A DNA stretch of 64,000 bases from Buchnera aphidicola (Hyalopterus amygdali) (GTDB taxonomy: Bacteria > Pseudomonadota > Gammaproteobacteria > Enterobacterales > Enterobacteriaceae). The translations under genes and the position numbers were made by a program. The DNA lies in NCBI RefSeq assembly GCF_964059015.1, contig NZ_OZ060383.1, forward strand, positions 248,001-312,000. The letters run 5' to 3'. Shown in pieces: positions 31,210 to 41,493 of the stretch. The notes below the pieces were generated by a model, which saw nothing but the letters and a program-made list of their open reading frames with translations, made no database searches and was not told the DNA's origin. Within the stretch, counting starts at the first letter, position 1. The number at the start of each line of letters is the position of its first letter.

Positions 31210-31689
31210 ATGTTAAATAAAAAAAAATCTTATTCAAAACCATCTATTATTTGTAAAAACAAAAAAGCATATTATAATTTTTTCATAAAAGAAGTATTTC
31301 AATCTGGTCTTGTATTAATGGGATGGGAAGCAAAATCTATTAGAATGGGAAGGATAAACATTTCAGAAAGTTATATTAATAATGATCATTTAAATGAAAT
31401 ATATTTGTATAATTCTCTTATTCAGCCATTAAATACCTCTTCTAACCATATATTTTGTGATTCTTCGCGAAAAAGAAAGTTACTTCTACATAAAAATGAA
31501 ATTCAATATTTATCTAATAAAAAAAATAAAACTGGTTATACATTGATTGCACTGTCTTTATTTTGGGAAAAATCTTGGTGTAAATTAAGTTTTGGACTAG
31601 CTCAGGGAAAAAATAAATTTGATAAAAGAGAAGAGAAAAAAAAGAATGAATGGGAGAAAACCAAATTAAAAATTTTAAAAAAAACTTAA
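31210..31689 (+). CDS. smpB: SsrA-binding protein SmpB
   Basis: Partner of tmRNA in rescuing stalled ribosomes. 159 aa (E. coli 160). NKKAYYNFFIKEVFQSGLVLMGWEAKSIR and ESYINNDHLNEIYLYN are canonical, and the basic C-terminal tail is kept. In a genome full of frame-damaging homopolymers, trans-translation would matter for non-stop messages. Confidence 0.97.
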   Translation: MLNKKKSYSKPSIICKNKKAYYNFFIKEVFQSGLVLMGWEAKSIRMGRINISESYINNDHLNEIYLYNSLIQPLNTSSNHIFCDSSRKRKLLLHKNEIQYLSNKKNKTGYTLIALSLFWEKSWCKLSFGLAQGKNKFDKREEKKKNEWEKTKLKILKKT

Positions 31690-31710
31690 ACTATATACTA
31701 AATAAACTTT

Positions 31711-32160
31711 ATGCAGGATGATCAAGATAAATATTGGATGAAAATAGCCCTAAAAAATGCATATTATGCAAAAAAAAAGGGGGAAGTTCCTATAGGCGCA
31801 ATAGTTGTATTTGAAAAAAGAATTATAGGGAGGGGACGGAATAGTTCTATTTCTCAAAATGATCCGACTGCTCATGCAGAAATAATAGCTTTACGGAGAG
31901 CAGGAAAAAAAATAAAAAATTATAGATTGCTAAATACGACACTTTATGTCACATTACAACCTTGCATCATGTGTTGCGGAGCGATTATAAATAGTCGTAT
32001 TAAAAGACTAGTCTTTGGTACTAGTTATAAAAAAAAATATTTTTTAGAAAATTTTTTTTTAGATTTAGAAAAAAAAAATAAATTTCATATTAAAAAAAAT
32101 GTTATGGAAAATCAATGTTCTAAAATTTTAAGCAATTTTTTTAAAAAAAAACGATGTTAA
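31711..32160 (+). CDS. tadA: tRNA-specific adenosine deaminase
   Basis: Makes inosine at position 34 of tRNA-Arg(ACG). 149 aa. Zinc and catalytic motif [10 protein letters not shown] (His and proton-shuttling Glu) and PCIMCCGAI with two Zn cysteines. The C-terminus is lysine-rich and a little shorter than in E. coli (167). Tail-to-tail 4-nt overlap with acpS. Confidence 0.96.
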   Translation: MQDDQDKYWMKIALKNAYYAKKKGEVPIGAIVVFEKRIIGRGRNSSISQNDPTAHAEIIALRRAGKKIKNYRLLNTTLYVTLQPCIMCCGAIINSRIKRLVFGTSYKKKYFLENFFLDLEKKNKFHIKKNVMENQCSKILSNFFKKKRC

Positions 32161-32537
32161 CCTTCTAATATAACTAAGGCATATGCATATAATTTTTCAT
32201 CAGATATACTAACAAAAGTAGATTTACATTGTATTTCTTGATATTTTTTAAAAGCGTTTTTTAAAAAACGTAATTTTGGTTTGCCTAAATTATCATTATA
32301 TAACTCTAATTCACTAAATTTTATTCCTTTTTGTATTCCTGTTCCCAACGCTTTCGATGCAGCTTCTTTAACTGCAAATCTTTTAGAAAGAAATTGTATA
32401 GGATTTTTATTTACTATGTATTTTTCCCATTCTTGTATCGATAAAATTTTTTTGGCAAAATTTCTACCAAAGGCATTAAAAATATTTTTAATACGCAAAA
32501 TTTCTACAATATCTATTCCTACACCTATAATAGACAC
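32157..32537 (-). CDS. acpS: Holo-[acyl-carrier-protein] synthase
   Basis: Transfers 4'-phosphopantetheine to ACP. 126 aa, the E. coli length. GTG start; VGIDIVEI (metal Asp) and [17 protein letters not shown] are the two signatures. Last gene of the lepA-lepB-rnc-era-acpS series; recO and pdxJ, which lie between era and acpS in E. coli, are gone. Confidence 0.96.
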   Translation of the reverse strand: MSIIGVGIDIVEILRIKNIFNAFGRNFAKKILSIQEWEKYIVNKNPIQFLSKRFAVKEAASKALGTGIQKGIKFSELELYNDNLGKPKLRFLKNAFKKYQEIQCKSTFVSISDEKLYAYALVILEG

Positions 32538-32640
32538 GCTAATGATAATCCTTTTAATTGAATGAATAGGATAAATTTTATTTTTAAAATTAGTTAGAAT
32601 ATTTGAAATATCAGTAACTAATTTTAAAAATTATTATTTT

Positions 32641-33483
32641 TTAACTTATTTTTTTTACCCATATTAATAAATGTACTTTTTTATTTATTTCTTTTTCGAT
32701 ATTTAATCTGGATAAAATACCAATTTTTTTAATTATTTCCGCTTTTGTGCCAATAACAATTTTTTTTTGTCTTTCATATTGTACATAAATTATAGCTTTA
32801 ATCCATAATATATTATTTATTTTTTTTTCAATAGATTCAATTTTTACACTAGTTGTTGAGGGTAATTCATCTCTTAAAAAAAATATTAATTTTTGACGAA
32901 TTATTTCAGATATTGAAAAAAATAAAGAATTTGTTGTGATATAATTTTTAGGAAATATATGATTTTTTTTTGGTAAATAAGAACGAATAATTTTTTCTAA
33001 AACAATTATATTCTTCTCTTTTTTTGCAGAAATAGGAACAATAGTTATTGGATTAATTTTTTTTAAAAGAAAATTTATATGAGGCAAAATAGTATTTTTA
33101 TTTTTAATTTTATCTATTTTATTAATTGCAACAATAATTGGGATATTATTTTTTTTAATTTTATTAAAAACTAATTCATCATCTATCTTCCAAGAAATGC
33201 CATCTAGAACAAATATAATTAATGTTGAATTTTTTATAATTTTTAGATTATTATTTGTTACTAATCTTTCAAGTTCTTTTTTTTTATATAATTTTATCCC
33301 TGGTGTATCTATATAAATAGATTGATAAATTTCTTTTGTTTTAATACCTGTTATATTTTTTTGTGTTGTATTTTTTTTATTTGACGTAATAGAAATATTT
33401 TTTCCAATTATTTTGTTAATTAAAGTTGATTTACCGGAATTAGCTTTGCCAATAATAGTTATATAACCACAGTATTCTTCCAT
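32641..33483 (-). CDS. era: GTPase Era
   Basis: GTPase for 16S rRNA 3'-end maturation. 280 aa (E. coli 301). G1 GKANSGKST, G3 DTPG, G4 NKID. The KH domain ends in KVHLLIWVKKIS and lacks the last roughly 18 residues of E. coli Era, and its GXXG loop reads GTKA rather than GNKG. Start is 2 nt from the rnc stop, so translationally coupled. Confidence 0.95.
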   Translation of the reverse strand: MEEYCGYITIIGKANSGKSTLINKIIGKNISITSNKKNTTQKNITGIKTKEIYQSIYIDTPGIKLYKKKELERLVTNNNLKIIKNSTLIIFVLDGISWKIDDELVFNKIKKNNIPIIVAINKIDKIKNKNTILPHINFLLKKINPITIVPISAKKEKNIIVLEKIIRSYLPKKNHIFPKNYITTNSLFFSISEIIRQKLIFFLRDELPSTTSVKIESIEKKINNILWIKAIIYVQYERQKKIVIGTKAEIIKKIGILSRLNIEKEINKKVHLLIWVKKIS

Positions 33484-33485
33484 TT

Positions 33486-34169
33486 TTATTCTTCTATACC
33501 TAATTGAATTAATGCTTTTTTTGCTGCGTCTTGTTCTGCTTTTCTTCTACTCGTTCCAGTACCAATTAAGTTCATTGAAATTGTACTCACCTGGCAATGA
33601 ATAGTAAATAATTGATTATGTGCTTCCCCATATACTTCAACTATTAAATATGAAGGCAAAGATAGATGTTTAGATTGTAAGTATTCTTGTAATCGTGTTT
33701 TAGGATCTTTTTGTTTTTCTCCAGGTTTTATTTTTTCTAGACGTTTTTCATACCATTTTAATATTAGCTCTTCTACTGTTTTGATATTACTATCTAAATA
33801 TATGCTACCAATTAATGCTTCTACGGTATTAGCTAGAATAGATTCACGACGAACGCCCCCACTCTTTAATTCACCTTGACCTAATTGCAAATATTCTCCT
33901 AAATCGAATTCATATGCTATTTCTGCTAACGTATTGCCCCTTACTAAAGTAGCTCTCATACGACTCATATCACCTTCATCAACATAGGGAAAATGCTGAT
34001 ATAAGGCATTTGCAATAACAAAACTGAGAATAGAATCTCCTAAAAATTCAAGTCTTTCATTATGTTTACTACTTGCGCTTCGATGTGTTAATGCTTGTTT
34101 TAAGAGATTTATATCAGTAAAGATATATCCTAATATTTGTTGTATTTTATTTGCTACGATATAGTTCAT
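33486..34169 (-). CDS. rnc: Ribonuclease III
   Basis: Cuts double-stranded RNA, including the 16S precursor stem seen in this window. 227 aa (E. coli 226). Signature [17 protein letters not shown], the later metal-binding Glu in [13 protein letters not shown] and a C-terminal dsRBD (ending [17 protein letters not shown]). Unusually well conserved compared with neighbours era and lepB. Confidence 0.97.
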   Translation of the reverse strand: MNYIVANKIQQILGYIFTDINLLKQALTHRSASSKHNERLEFLGDSILSFVIANALYQHFPYVDEGDMSRMRATLVRGNTLAEIAYEFDLGEYLQLGQGELKSGGVRRESILANTVEALIGSIYLDSNIKTVEELILKWYEKRLEKIKPGEKQKDPKTRLQEYLQSKHLSLPSYLIVEVYGEAHNQLFTIHCQVSTISMNLIGTGTSRRKAEQDAAKKALIQLGIEE

Positions 34170-34305
34170 GTTATACCAATTTCAATGATATTTTAATTGA
34201 TTTTACATATAACAGGAAAAACAGTAAAATGTTGATAAAATTGAAGATATAATTCAAAATTAATATATAATACTGATTATATTCTGTTATATTAATTGCT
34301 ATTTT

Positions 34306-35229
34306 TTAATGTATATTCCCAATTCTATTAATACGTATACCTGTCGGCCATTCATTTTCTTCTTTTTCTAAACTCATCCATATTTTTGTTGCTTTTCCTA
34401 ATAAATTTTTCTCTGGTACAAACCCCCAATAGCGACTATCTGAACTATTGTCACGATTATCTCCCATCATAAAATATTTATTTTTAGGAACTATCCAAAT
34501 TAATTTAGGCATGCCTGGTTGTTGATAGTAATGATCCACCTGACTTTTAGCTCTGTCTAATACCAATATTTCATGGGTTAAGTTATTTATTGATTCTTCA
34601 ACTGTTTTGAAGTAAAAAGAGTTGTATATTTTTTTTGTTTTTGATTTTTTTTTGTCAAAAAAATATTTTTTTTGAAAAAATTTACTTAATTTAGATGTTG
34701 AATATTTGATAGACAATTTTTTTTTACAACTTTTTTGATGAGTATAGTCAATACAAATTTGTATTTTTTTTGTATTTATATCATAAAATATTTTATCCCC
34801 CGGCAATCCTATTACACGTTTAATATAATTCATATTATTTTTCGGATGTTTAAAAACTACAATATCACCATATTGAGGTAAATATGTTTTAATAAATGTT
34901 TTTTTAGTAATTGGTTCTTTAATACCATATGCAAATTTTTCTACTAAAATGAAATCTCCAACTAATAATGTTGGCATCATTGAAGATGAAGGTATTTGAA
35001 ATGGTTCATAAATAAAGGAACGTATTATTAATACAGTAAAAAATGTTGGAAAAAATGATGAAAAAGATTGAAAAAAACATTTTTTTTTATTTATATAAAC
35101 ATTATCTTGAACTATTTTTTTTTTATTAGAAAAATAATTTATAATTAATTTAATACGATAAAATATCCATAATATTCCAGTTAATATTGTACTAATTACT
35201 AAAAAAATAGTTAATATATTAGGCATCAT
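34306..35229 (-). CDS. lepB: Signal peptidase I
   Basis: Inner-membrane protease removing signal peptides. 307 aa from the ATG at 35227-35229, which has AAGGA 4 nt upstream; E. coli 324. Two N-terminal membrane segments, then the catalytic Ser in PFQIPSSSMMPTLL and Lys in YIKRVIGLPGD, plus GDNRDNSSDSRYWGFV. The central region is very lysine-rich. 13 bp after lepA, as in E. coli. Confidence 0.95.
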   Translation of the reverse strand: MMPNILTIFLVISTILTGILWIFYRIKLIINYFSNKKKIVQDNVYINKKKCFFQSFSSFFPTFFTVLIIRSFIYEPFQIPSSSMMPTLLVGDFILVEKFAYGIKEPITKKTFIKTYLPQYGDIVVFKHPKNNMNYIKRVIGLPGDKIFYDINTKKIQICIDYTHQKSCKKKLSIKYSTSKLSKFFQKKYFFDKKKSKTKKIYNSFYFKTVEESINNLTHEILVLDRAKSQVDHYYQQPGMPKLIWIVPKNKYFMMGDNRDNSSDSRYWGFVPEKNLLGKATKIWMSLEKEENEWPTGIRINRIGNIH

Positions 35230-35242
35230 GTTTCCTTTTATT

Positions 35243-37036
35243 TTAATTATCATGAATATTTAAAATTGAAAGAAATGCTGTTTTTGGCACATTAACATTT
35301 CCTATTTTTTTCATTCTTTTTTTACCATCTTTTTGTTTTTTTAATAATTTCTTTTTTCTAGTAATATCTCCACCATAGCATTTCGCTAATACATTTTTCC
35401 TTAGTTGTTTAATTGTAGATCTAGCAACAATTGAATTATTAATAGTTGCTTGAATATTAATATCAAATTGATGTCGTGGTATCAATTTTTTTAATTTATC
35501 AACAATTTCTCGAGCACGATATTGTGCATTTTTGTAATAAGAAATTATTGTTAATGCATCTACTTTTTCTGAATTAATTAATACATCTATTCTAACCATT
35601 TTGACAGTTTTAAAATGTTTAAAATCATATTCTAATGAAGCATATCCACTTGAAACTGATTTTAATTCATCGAAAAAGTTTAATACAACTTCATTCATTG
35701 GAATATAATATTTTAAAGAAACTTGTTGTTCATGATAAACCATGCTAATTTGTTCTCCTCTTTTTTTTATGCACAGTTTCATTACTGGACCAATAAATTT
35801 AGAGGGTAATAAAATATTACATTCAACAATAGGTTCTTTTATTTTTTTTATTTCATTTTTTATAGGGAAATTTGAAGGAGTATCTAAATAAATTTTTTTC
35901 CCGTTAATAAGTTCTACTTTATATACAACAGTTGGAGCGGTTGAAATTAAATCAAGGGAATACTCTCTTTCTAAACGAGCTTGAACGATTTCCATATGTA
36001 ATAAACCCAAAAATCCACATCGAAAACCAAAACCTAGAGAAGTTGAATTTTCTGGTTCATAAAATAATGAAGAATCATTTAAACTTAATTTTCCTAATGC
36101 TTCTCTAAATACTTCATATTGCTCTGATGTAGTTGGAAATAAACCAGCGTAAATTTGAGGTTTTATTTTTTTAAAACCTTTTAAAATAGTAACTGCTGGA
36201 TTATTAGCTTGTGTTAATGTATCCCCAACTGGAGCGGCAGAAATATTTTTAATACCACAAATAATCCATCCTACTTCTCCGCATTTCAGATGATTTTTAG
36301 GTATTTTTTTAGGTGTAAAAATACCTATCTGCTCAACAAAATAAGTTTTTCCTGTACTCATAATTTGAATTCTATCTTTTTTAGATATTATCCCGTTTTT
36401 GATCCTTATTAGGGATACTACACCTAAATAATTATCAAACCACGAATCAATAATAAGTGCCTGTAATGGTTGATTTTCTTCACCCTTCGGTGAAGGTATA
36501 TAATTAATAATGCGTTCTATTAATTCTTCTATACCTTGTCCAGTTTTAGCTGAACATCTAATTGCATCAAATGCAGAAATACCTATAATATCTTCAATCT
36601 CTTTAGCAACTCGTTCTGGATTAGAATTAGGTAAATCTATTTTATTTAATACAGGCACTATTGATAAATTCATTTCTAAAGCAGTATAGCAATTAGCTAA
36701 TGTTTGAGCTTCTACTCCTTGAGTAGTATCAACAACTAATAGTGCACCTTCACATGCTGATAAAGATCTAGAAACTTCATAAGAAAAATTTACATGACCT
36801 GGTGTATCAATAAAGTTTAAATGAAAAATATTTCCTATTTTATTCTTATAATTAATCATTACACTTTGTGCTTTAATTGTAATACCTCTTTCTTTTTCTA
36901 ATTCCATCGAGTCTAAAACTTGATTAGACATTTCTCTTTCAGAGAGTCCACCACATTTTTGAATTAAACGATCAGATAGAGTAGATTTTCCATGATCAAT
37001 ATGAGCGATAATAGAAAAGTTTCTTATATTTTTCAT
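35243..37036 (-). CDS. lepA: Elongation factor 4 (LepA)
   Basis: Ribosome-associated translational GTPase. 597 aa (E. coli 599). I start at the ATG 37034-37036 ([19 protein letters not shown]), although an in-frame ATG four codons upstream exists. G1 [10 protein letters not shown]3 DTPGHVNF, G4 NKIDLP, and the LepA-specific C-terminal domain ([22 protein letters not shown]). First gene of the lepA-acpS series. Confidence 0.97.
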   Translation of the reverse strand: MKNIRNFSIIAHIDHGKSTLSDRLIQKCGGLSEREMSNQVLDSMELEKERGITIKAQSVMINYKNKIGNIFHLNFIDTPGHVNFSYEVSRSLSACEGALLVVDTTQGVEAQTLANCYTALEMNLSIVPVLNKIDLPNSNPERVAKEIEDIIGISAFDAIRCSAKTGQGIEELIERIINYIPSPKGEENQPLQALIIDSWFDNYLGVVSLIRIKNGIISKKDRIQIMSTGKTYFVEQIGIFTPKKIPKNHLKCGEVGWIICGIKNISAAPVGDTLTQANNPAVTILKGFKKIKPQIYAGLFPTTSEQYEVFREALGKLSLNDSSLFYEPENSTSLGFGFRCGFLGLLHMEIVQARLEREYSLDLISTAPTVVYKVELINGKKIYLDTPSNFPIKNEIKKIKEPIVECNILLPSKFIGPVMKLCIKKRGEQISMVYHEQQVSLKYYIPMNEVVLNFFDELKSVSSGYASLEYDFKHFKTVKMVRIDVLINSEKVDALTIISYYKNAQYRAREIVDKLKKLIPRHQFDINIQATINNSIVARSTIKQLRKNVLAKCYGGDITRKKKLLKKQKDGKKRMKKIGNVNVPKTAFLSILNIHDN

Positions 37037-37255
37037 TTTTTTGACCATTTTAAAAAATTTGTTTAGTAAAATATATCTTTAAAAGATTCATTTTATATTA
37101 ATATTTTTTAAAAGTGTAAATATTTAATATATTTCTTGTACTCATTTTTATATAATACAAAGTCAACCTCTTAAAATGCTATTAGATATAACAATATCTA
37201 AAAGTTTTTTAAAAAAATATAAAATAATTTTAAAAAAAAGAAAATATAATTATTT

Positions 37256-38359
37256 ATGAAAATAAAGAAAAAAAAAGTAATTGTAGCTATGTCTGGAGGT
37301 GTAGATTCTTCAGTTTCTGCATGGTTTTTAAAACGGAAAAATTATCAAGTAGAGGGATTATTTATGAAAAATTGGGAGGAGGACGATCAAAAAAATTATT
37401 GCAACGCAGCTCAAGATTTATTTGATGCAGAAAATGTGTGTAAAAAATTAAATATTTATTTACATAAAATAAATTTTTCCAAAGAATATTGGGAAGAAGT
37501 TTTTGAGAAATTTTTAATTGAACATAAAAAAGGAAAAACACCAAATCCTGATATATTATGTAACAAAGAAATTAAATTTAAGGTCTTCTTTGAATATGCA
37601 ATTAAACAATTGCAAGCAGATTATATTGCAACTGGTCACTATGCTCGTATTTTAAAAAAAAATGAAAAATATTATCTTTTCAAAGGTATAGATTTTAATA
37701 AAGATCAAAGTTACTTTTTATATACTTTAAAACGTACTCAACTGAAGAAAATTTTGTTTCCTCTTGGAAAATTTCAAAAAAAACAAATAAGAACAATCGC
37801 AAAAAAGATAGGTTTAAAAAATTTTGAAAAAAAAGATTCTACTGGAATTTGTTTTATTGGACCTAAAAAAATAAATGATTTTCTTCATCGTTATATTCAA
37901 TCTGAAAAAGGAAAAATTATTACAAATGAAGGTAAAATTATGGGGGAACATAATGGTTTATTTTGTTATACCTTAGGTCAACGAAAAGGACTCGGAATTG
38001 GAGGTATTAAAGGAAAAGATAATCTTCCATGGTATGTAATTGAAAAAAATATTAAAAATAATACATTAATTGTCGATCAAGGTTTATATAACAAGAAATT
38101 AATGTCTATCGGTTTGATAGCTACAGAGGTTAATTGGATTAATCGAGATGAAATAAATTTTCCATTTTTTTGTAATATAAAAACAAGATATCGACAAATA
38201 GATATTCCATGTAACGTAGAGTTTATAAATATTTTTTTTGTTAAAGTTCTTTTTAATTCTCCCGTTATTGCTGTTACACCAGGACAATCAGTAGTATTTT
38301 ATTTATCACAAAAATGTATAGGTGGTGGTATTATTAAATCAAAAATACCATTATTATAA
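37256..38359 (+). CDS. mnmA: tRNA-specific 2-thiouridylase MnmA
   Basis: Adds sulfur to U34 of tRNA-Lys, -Glu and -Gln. 367 aa (E. coli 368). PP-loop AMSGGVDSSVSA near the N-terminus; catalytic cysteines in NPDILCN and STGICFIG. Divergent from lepA (219 bp between starts). AAA/AAG decoding by tRNA-Lys, which this enzyme tunes, is heavily used in this genome. Confidence 0.97.
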   Translation: MKIKKKKVIVAMSGGVDSSVSAWFLKRKNYQVEGLFMKNWEEDDQKNYCNAAQDLFDAENVCKKLNIYLHKINFSKEYWEEVFEKFLIEHKKGKTPNPDILCNKEIKFKVFFEYAIKQLQADYIATGHYARILKKNEKYYLFKGIDFNKDQSYFLYTLKRTQLKKILFPLGKFQKKQIRTIAKKIGLKNFEKKDSTGICFIGPKKINDFLHRYIQSEKGKIITNEGKIMGEHNGLFCYTLGQRKGLGIGGIKGKDNLPWYVIEKNIKNNTLIVDQGLYNKKLMSIGLIATEVNWINRDEINFPFFCNIKTRYRQIDIPCNVEFINIFFVKVLFNSPVIAVTPGQSVVFYLSQKCIGGGIIKSKIPLL

Positions 38360-38399
38360 ATAATATGTATTTTTAATTAAAAAAATAGGAATTTCAGAT

Positions 38400-39770
38400 A
38401 TGGAATTAAGCGAATTAACAGCAATTTCCCCAATTGACGGTCGATATGCTAATTCTACTAAGGTTCTAAGAGAAATTTTCAGTGAATTTAGTTTTTTAAA
38501 ATATCGTCTTCATATAGAAATCGAATGGTTCAAAAAAATTATTAATATACATGATGTTTTAGATTTTGATAACATAGAAGATCAAGATATACTTTTTCTC
38601 GATAGAATTATTAAAAATTTTAATGAAAAAGATGCGATATCTATAAAAAAAATAGAAAAAAAAACTAATCATGATATAAAAGCATTGGAATATTTTTTAA
38701 AAGAAAAAATATCTAAGTCAAAAAAACTATTGCAATTTTTAGAATTAGTCCATTTTGCCTGTACTTCAGAAGACATCAATAACATAGCATATGCATTAAT
38801 GATAAAAAAAGCACGCGATAAAATTATTTTGCCTTTATGGAAAAAAATAATTGATTTTTTAAAAAAAATGTCAATTAAATATAAAAATATTCCTATATTA
38901 TCTTTAACTCACGGACAACCCGCTACGCCTTCTACTGTAGGAAAAGAAATAGCTAATTTTTATTATCGTATACAACGTCAATATAATATCTTAAAAAAAA
39001 TAGAAATATTAGGAAAAATAAACGGTACTACTGGAAATTATAATGCACATTTGGCAGGGTATCCAAAAATCAATTGGCAAAAAGTTAGTAAGGAATTTAT
39101 AACATCGCTTGAGATTAGTTGGAATCCTTGTACTACACAAATTGAACCACATGATTATATTGCTGAATTTTTTGGATGTATATCTTTGTTTAATACAATA
39201 TTAATTGATTTTAATCGAGATATTTGGGGGTATATTTCTCTCAATTATTTTAAACAAAAAAGAATAGATCATGAAATAGGTTCATCTATCATGCCACATA
39301 AAATTAATCCTATTAATTTTGAAAATTCAGAAGGAAATTTAGGATTATCAAATGCTTTAATGAATCATATGATTAATAAGTTACCTATTTCTAGGTGGCA
39401 GCGTGATTTAAGTGATTCTACAGTTTTACGAAATATAGGAGTAACAATATCTTACTCTATTATTGCATATCATTCTCTTCTATCGGGACTTAGTAAATTA
39501 GAGATTAATGTTAAACAATTAATAGATAATTTAAATAAAAATTGGTCAGTTTTGTCTGAACCTGTGCAAACTGTTATGCGTCGTTATAAAATTAAAAATG
39601 CTTATGAAAAATTAAAAAAATTCACTAGGGGGGAAAAAATAGATAAATTAAATATGCATCAATTTATAGAAAATTTAAATATACCTAAAGAAGAAAAAGA
39701 ACGTTTAAAAAAAATTTCTCCATCTAATTATGTGGGATTAGCAGAAAAAATTGTGGATGAAGTAATATAA
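38400..39770 (+). CDS. purB: Adenylosuccinate lyase
   Basis: Cleaves SAICAR and adenylosuccinate in purine synthesis. 456 aa, the E. coli length. Signature SSIMPHKINPINFEN with the catalytic Ser; catalytic His in LTHGQPATPSTVG. mnmA and purB are also near each other in E. coli. Confidence 0.97.
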   Translation: MELSELTAISPIDGRYANSTKVLREIFSEFSFLKYRLHIEIEWFKKIINIHDVLDFDNIEDQDILFLDRIIKNFNEKDAISIKKIEKKTNHDIKALEYFLKEKISKSKKLLQFLELVHFACTSEDINNIAYALMIKKARDKIILPLWKKIIDFLKKMSIKYKNIPILSLTHGQPATPSTVGKEIANFYYRIQRQYNILKKIEILGKINGTTGNYNAHLAGYPKINWQKVSKEFITSLEISWNPCTTQIEPHDYIAEFFGCISLFNTILIDFNRDIWGYISLNYFKQKRIDHEIGSSIMPHKINPINFENSEGNLGLSNALMNHMINKLPISRWQRDLSDSTVLRNIGVTISYSIIAYHSLLSGLSKLEINVKQLIDNLNKNWSVLSEPVQTVMRRYKIKNAYEKLKKFTRGEKIDKLNMHQFIENLNIPKEEKERLKKISPSNYVGLAEKIVDEVI

Positions 39771-39818
39771 AAAATATTATTTATATATTAATTTTTTACA
39801 TTTAAGGAATTCTTTATA

Positions 39819-40445
39819 GTGAGATTAGCTATGTTATTTTTTTCTATTATGTTCATAACAGGATGTAATAATTATCTTTGTATAAAAAAAAATAAAATAA
39901 ATAATTACTATTTTTTAAACAAAAAAAAAATAGAAAAAACAGTCGAACATTGGGATACTCTTGTTAAGAAAGCATCAAAAAAGTATCATGTTGAAGAAAA
40001 ATTAATTAAATCAATTATTTATGTTGAGTCATCTGGTAATCCTTATGCTAAGAGTAAATCTAATGCAATTGGATTAATGCAAATTAAACCTTTAGCTGCA
40101 GGTTTAGAAGTATATCGTTTAAAAGGGAAAAAAAATCCACCTTCTATTGAAGAACTATATAATCCTGAAATAAATATTGATATTGGCACTTCCTACATAA
40201 ATTTACTTCAGAAAAAAAATTTATTAGGTATCAATAATAAAGAGATTATGCGATATGCAACTATTGTAGCATATGTTAATGGAACGAGTGCATTACTTAA
40301 AATATTTTCTATTAATAAAAATCATGCAATAAAAATAATTAATTCTATGACAATAGCAACATTTTGTAAATATATAAAAAAACATCCGTCAATACAAGCA
40401 CCAAAATATTTAGAAAAGGTAATGAGGATTTATAATTTAATTTAA
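39819..40445 (+). CDS. emtA: Endo-type membrane-bound lytic murein transglycosylase (EmtA/MltE)
   Basis: Outer-membrane lipoprotein cutting peptidoglycan strands. 208 aa (E. coli 203). GTG start gives MRLAMLFFSIMFITGC with a lipobox (ITG-C). The catalytic Glu is in IIYVESSGNPYAKSKSNAIGLMQIK, and YNPEINIDIGTSYINLL and VAYVNGTSALL follow the SLT fold. Confidence 0.93.
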   Translation: MRLAMLFFSIMFITGCNNYLCIKKNKINNYYFLNKKKIEKTVEHWDTLVKKASKKYHVEEKLIKSIIYVESSGNPYAKSKSNAIGLMQIKPLAAGLEVYRLKGKKNPPSIEELYNPEINIDIGTSYINLLQKKNLLGINNKEIMRYATIVAYVNGTSALLKIFSINKNHAIKIINSMTIATFCKYIKKHPSIQAPKYLEKVMRIYNLI

Positions 40446-40532
40446 ATATTGCTGTATTTTTATATTTTTTAAAAGCAATTAAACTTTTTTAAAAATAAAA
40501 ATTTTTTTGTTGTCTTCTTTTGGAATTTTAAA

Positions 40533-41315
40533 ATGGGAATTTTGAAAGGTAAAAAAATTTTAATAACTGGTATATTAAATGAAAAATCAATTGCTTTTGG
40601 TATTGCAAAATCTATGTACAAACAAGAAGCTGAATTAGTTTTCGTTTGTCAAAATAAAAAAATAATTGATAAAGTTAAACATTTAATTGAACCTATCAAT
40701 CAGAATACTGTTTTTTTTTGTGATGTATCTCATGATGATAATATTAAAAAATTATTTTTTAATTTGAAAAAAGTTTGGAAAAATTTTGATGGACTAGTTC
40801 ATTCAATTGCTTATTGTCCTAAAAAACAGATGCATGAAGATTTTATTCAAAGTAGTAGTAGACAATCATTTAATATATGTCATGAAATTACATCGTATAG
40901 TTTTTTAGGTATAGTAAGAGAATGTAAAAATATGTTAAACGATTTTTCCTCTTTAGTAACATTGTCTTATTTAGGTGCACAAAGAATAGTTCCTCATTAT
41001 AACATGATGGGTTTAGCCAAATCTTCTTTGGAAGCCAATGTTCGTTATATGGCTCATTCATTAGGTCAAAGAAATATTCGAGTTAATGCAATTTCATCTG
41101 GACCTATTAAAACTGTGTCTTCTTATCAAATTAAAAATTTTAATAAAATAAAAAAATTTTATAAGTCATCATCTTTAACAAAAAATCACATTACAAGCGA
41201 ACAAATAGGTAATATTGCATCTTTTTTATGTTCTAATTTATCAATTGGTATTACCGGTTCAGTGATTAATGTCGATCATGGTTTTAATTTAAATGGAATA
41301 AATGCTATAATTTAA
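40533..41315 (+). CDS. fabI: Enoyl-[acyl-carrier-protein] reductase (NADH) FabI
   Basis: Last reduction of the fatty-acid elongation cycle. 260 aa (E. coli 262). SDR fold with MGILKGKKILITGI, catalytic Tyr/Lys in PHYNMMGLAKSSLEANVRYMA and NAISSGPIKT. Next to rnb, as in E. coli. Confidence 0.97.
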   Translation: MGILKGKKILITGILNEKSIAFGIAKSMYKQEAELVFVCQNKKIIDKVKHLIEPINQNTVFFCDVSHDDNIKKLFFNLKKVWKNFDGLVHSIAYCPKKQMHEDFIQSSSRQSFNICHEITSYSFLGIVRECKNMLNDFSSLVTLSYLGAQRIVPHYNMMGLAKSSLEANVRYMAHSLGQRNIRVNAISSGPIKTVSSYQIKNFNKIKKFYKSSSLTKNHITSEQIGNIASFLCSNLSIGITGSVINVDHGFNLNGINAII

Positions 41316-41370
41316 AATTATTTCTTATATATAAATTTTTTTTAAAATAAATTTAATAAATATAAATTAC

Positions 41371-41432
41371 TTTTTCACAAGACTTGTGTAATAAAATTTT
41401 AGTAAAACTAGTTTATAATATTTTGTGAAAAA
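41371..41432. repeat. Nested inverted repeats in the fabI-rnb intergenic region
   Basis: Outer arms TTTTTCACAA (41371-41380) and TTGTGAAAAA (41423-41432) are perfect 10-bp complements. Inside, CACAAGACTTGTG (41376-41388) is itself a 6+1+6 palindrome, so the left arm can pair two ways. A TATAAT lies at 41414-41419. Could be an operator-like site, a terminator or a leader structure for rnb; not recognised. Confidence 0.4.
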
Positions 41433-41493
41433 ATTGTATATAATAAAATTATTTTTACTTATTTTCCTACTATAATAATTAGGTAGTATTATT

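Noticed and set aside
32630-32665. Possible frameshift at the end of era (run of eight A's)
   Set aside because: The alternate frame gives only KNKLKNNNF before a stop and does not resemble the E. coli Era tail, so the short C-terminus looks genuine.
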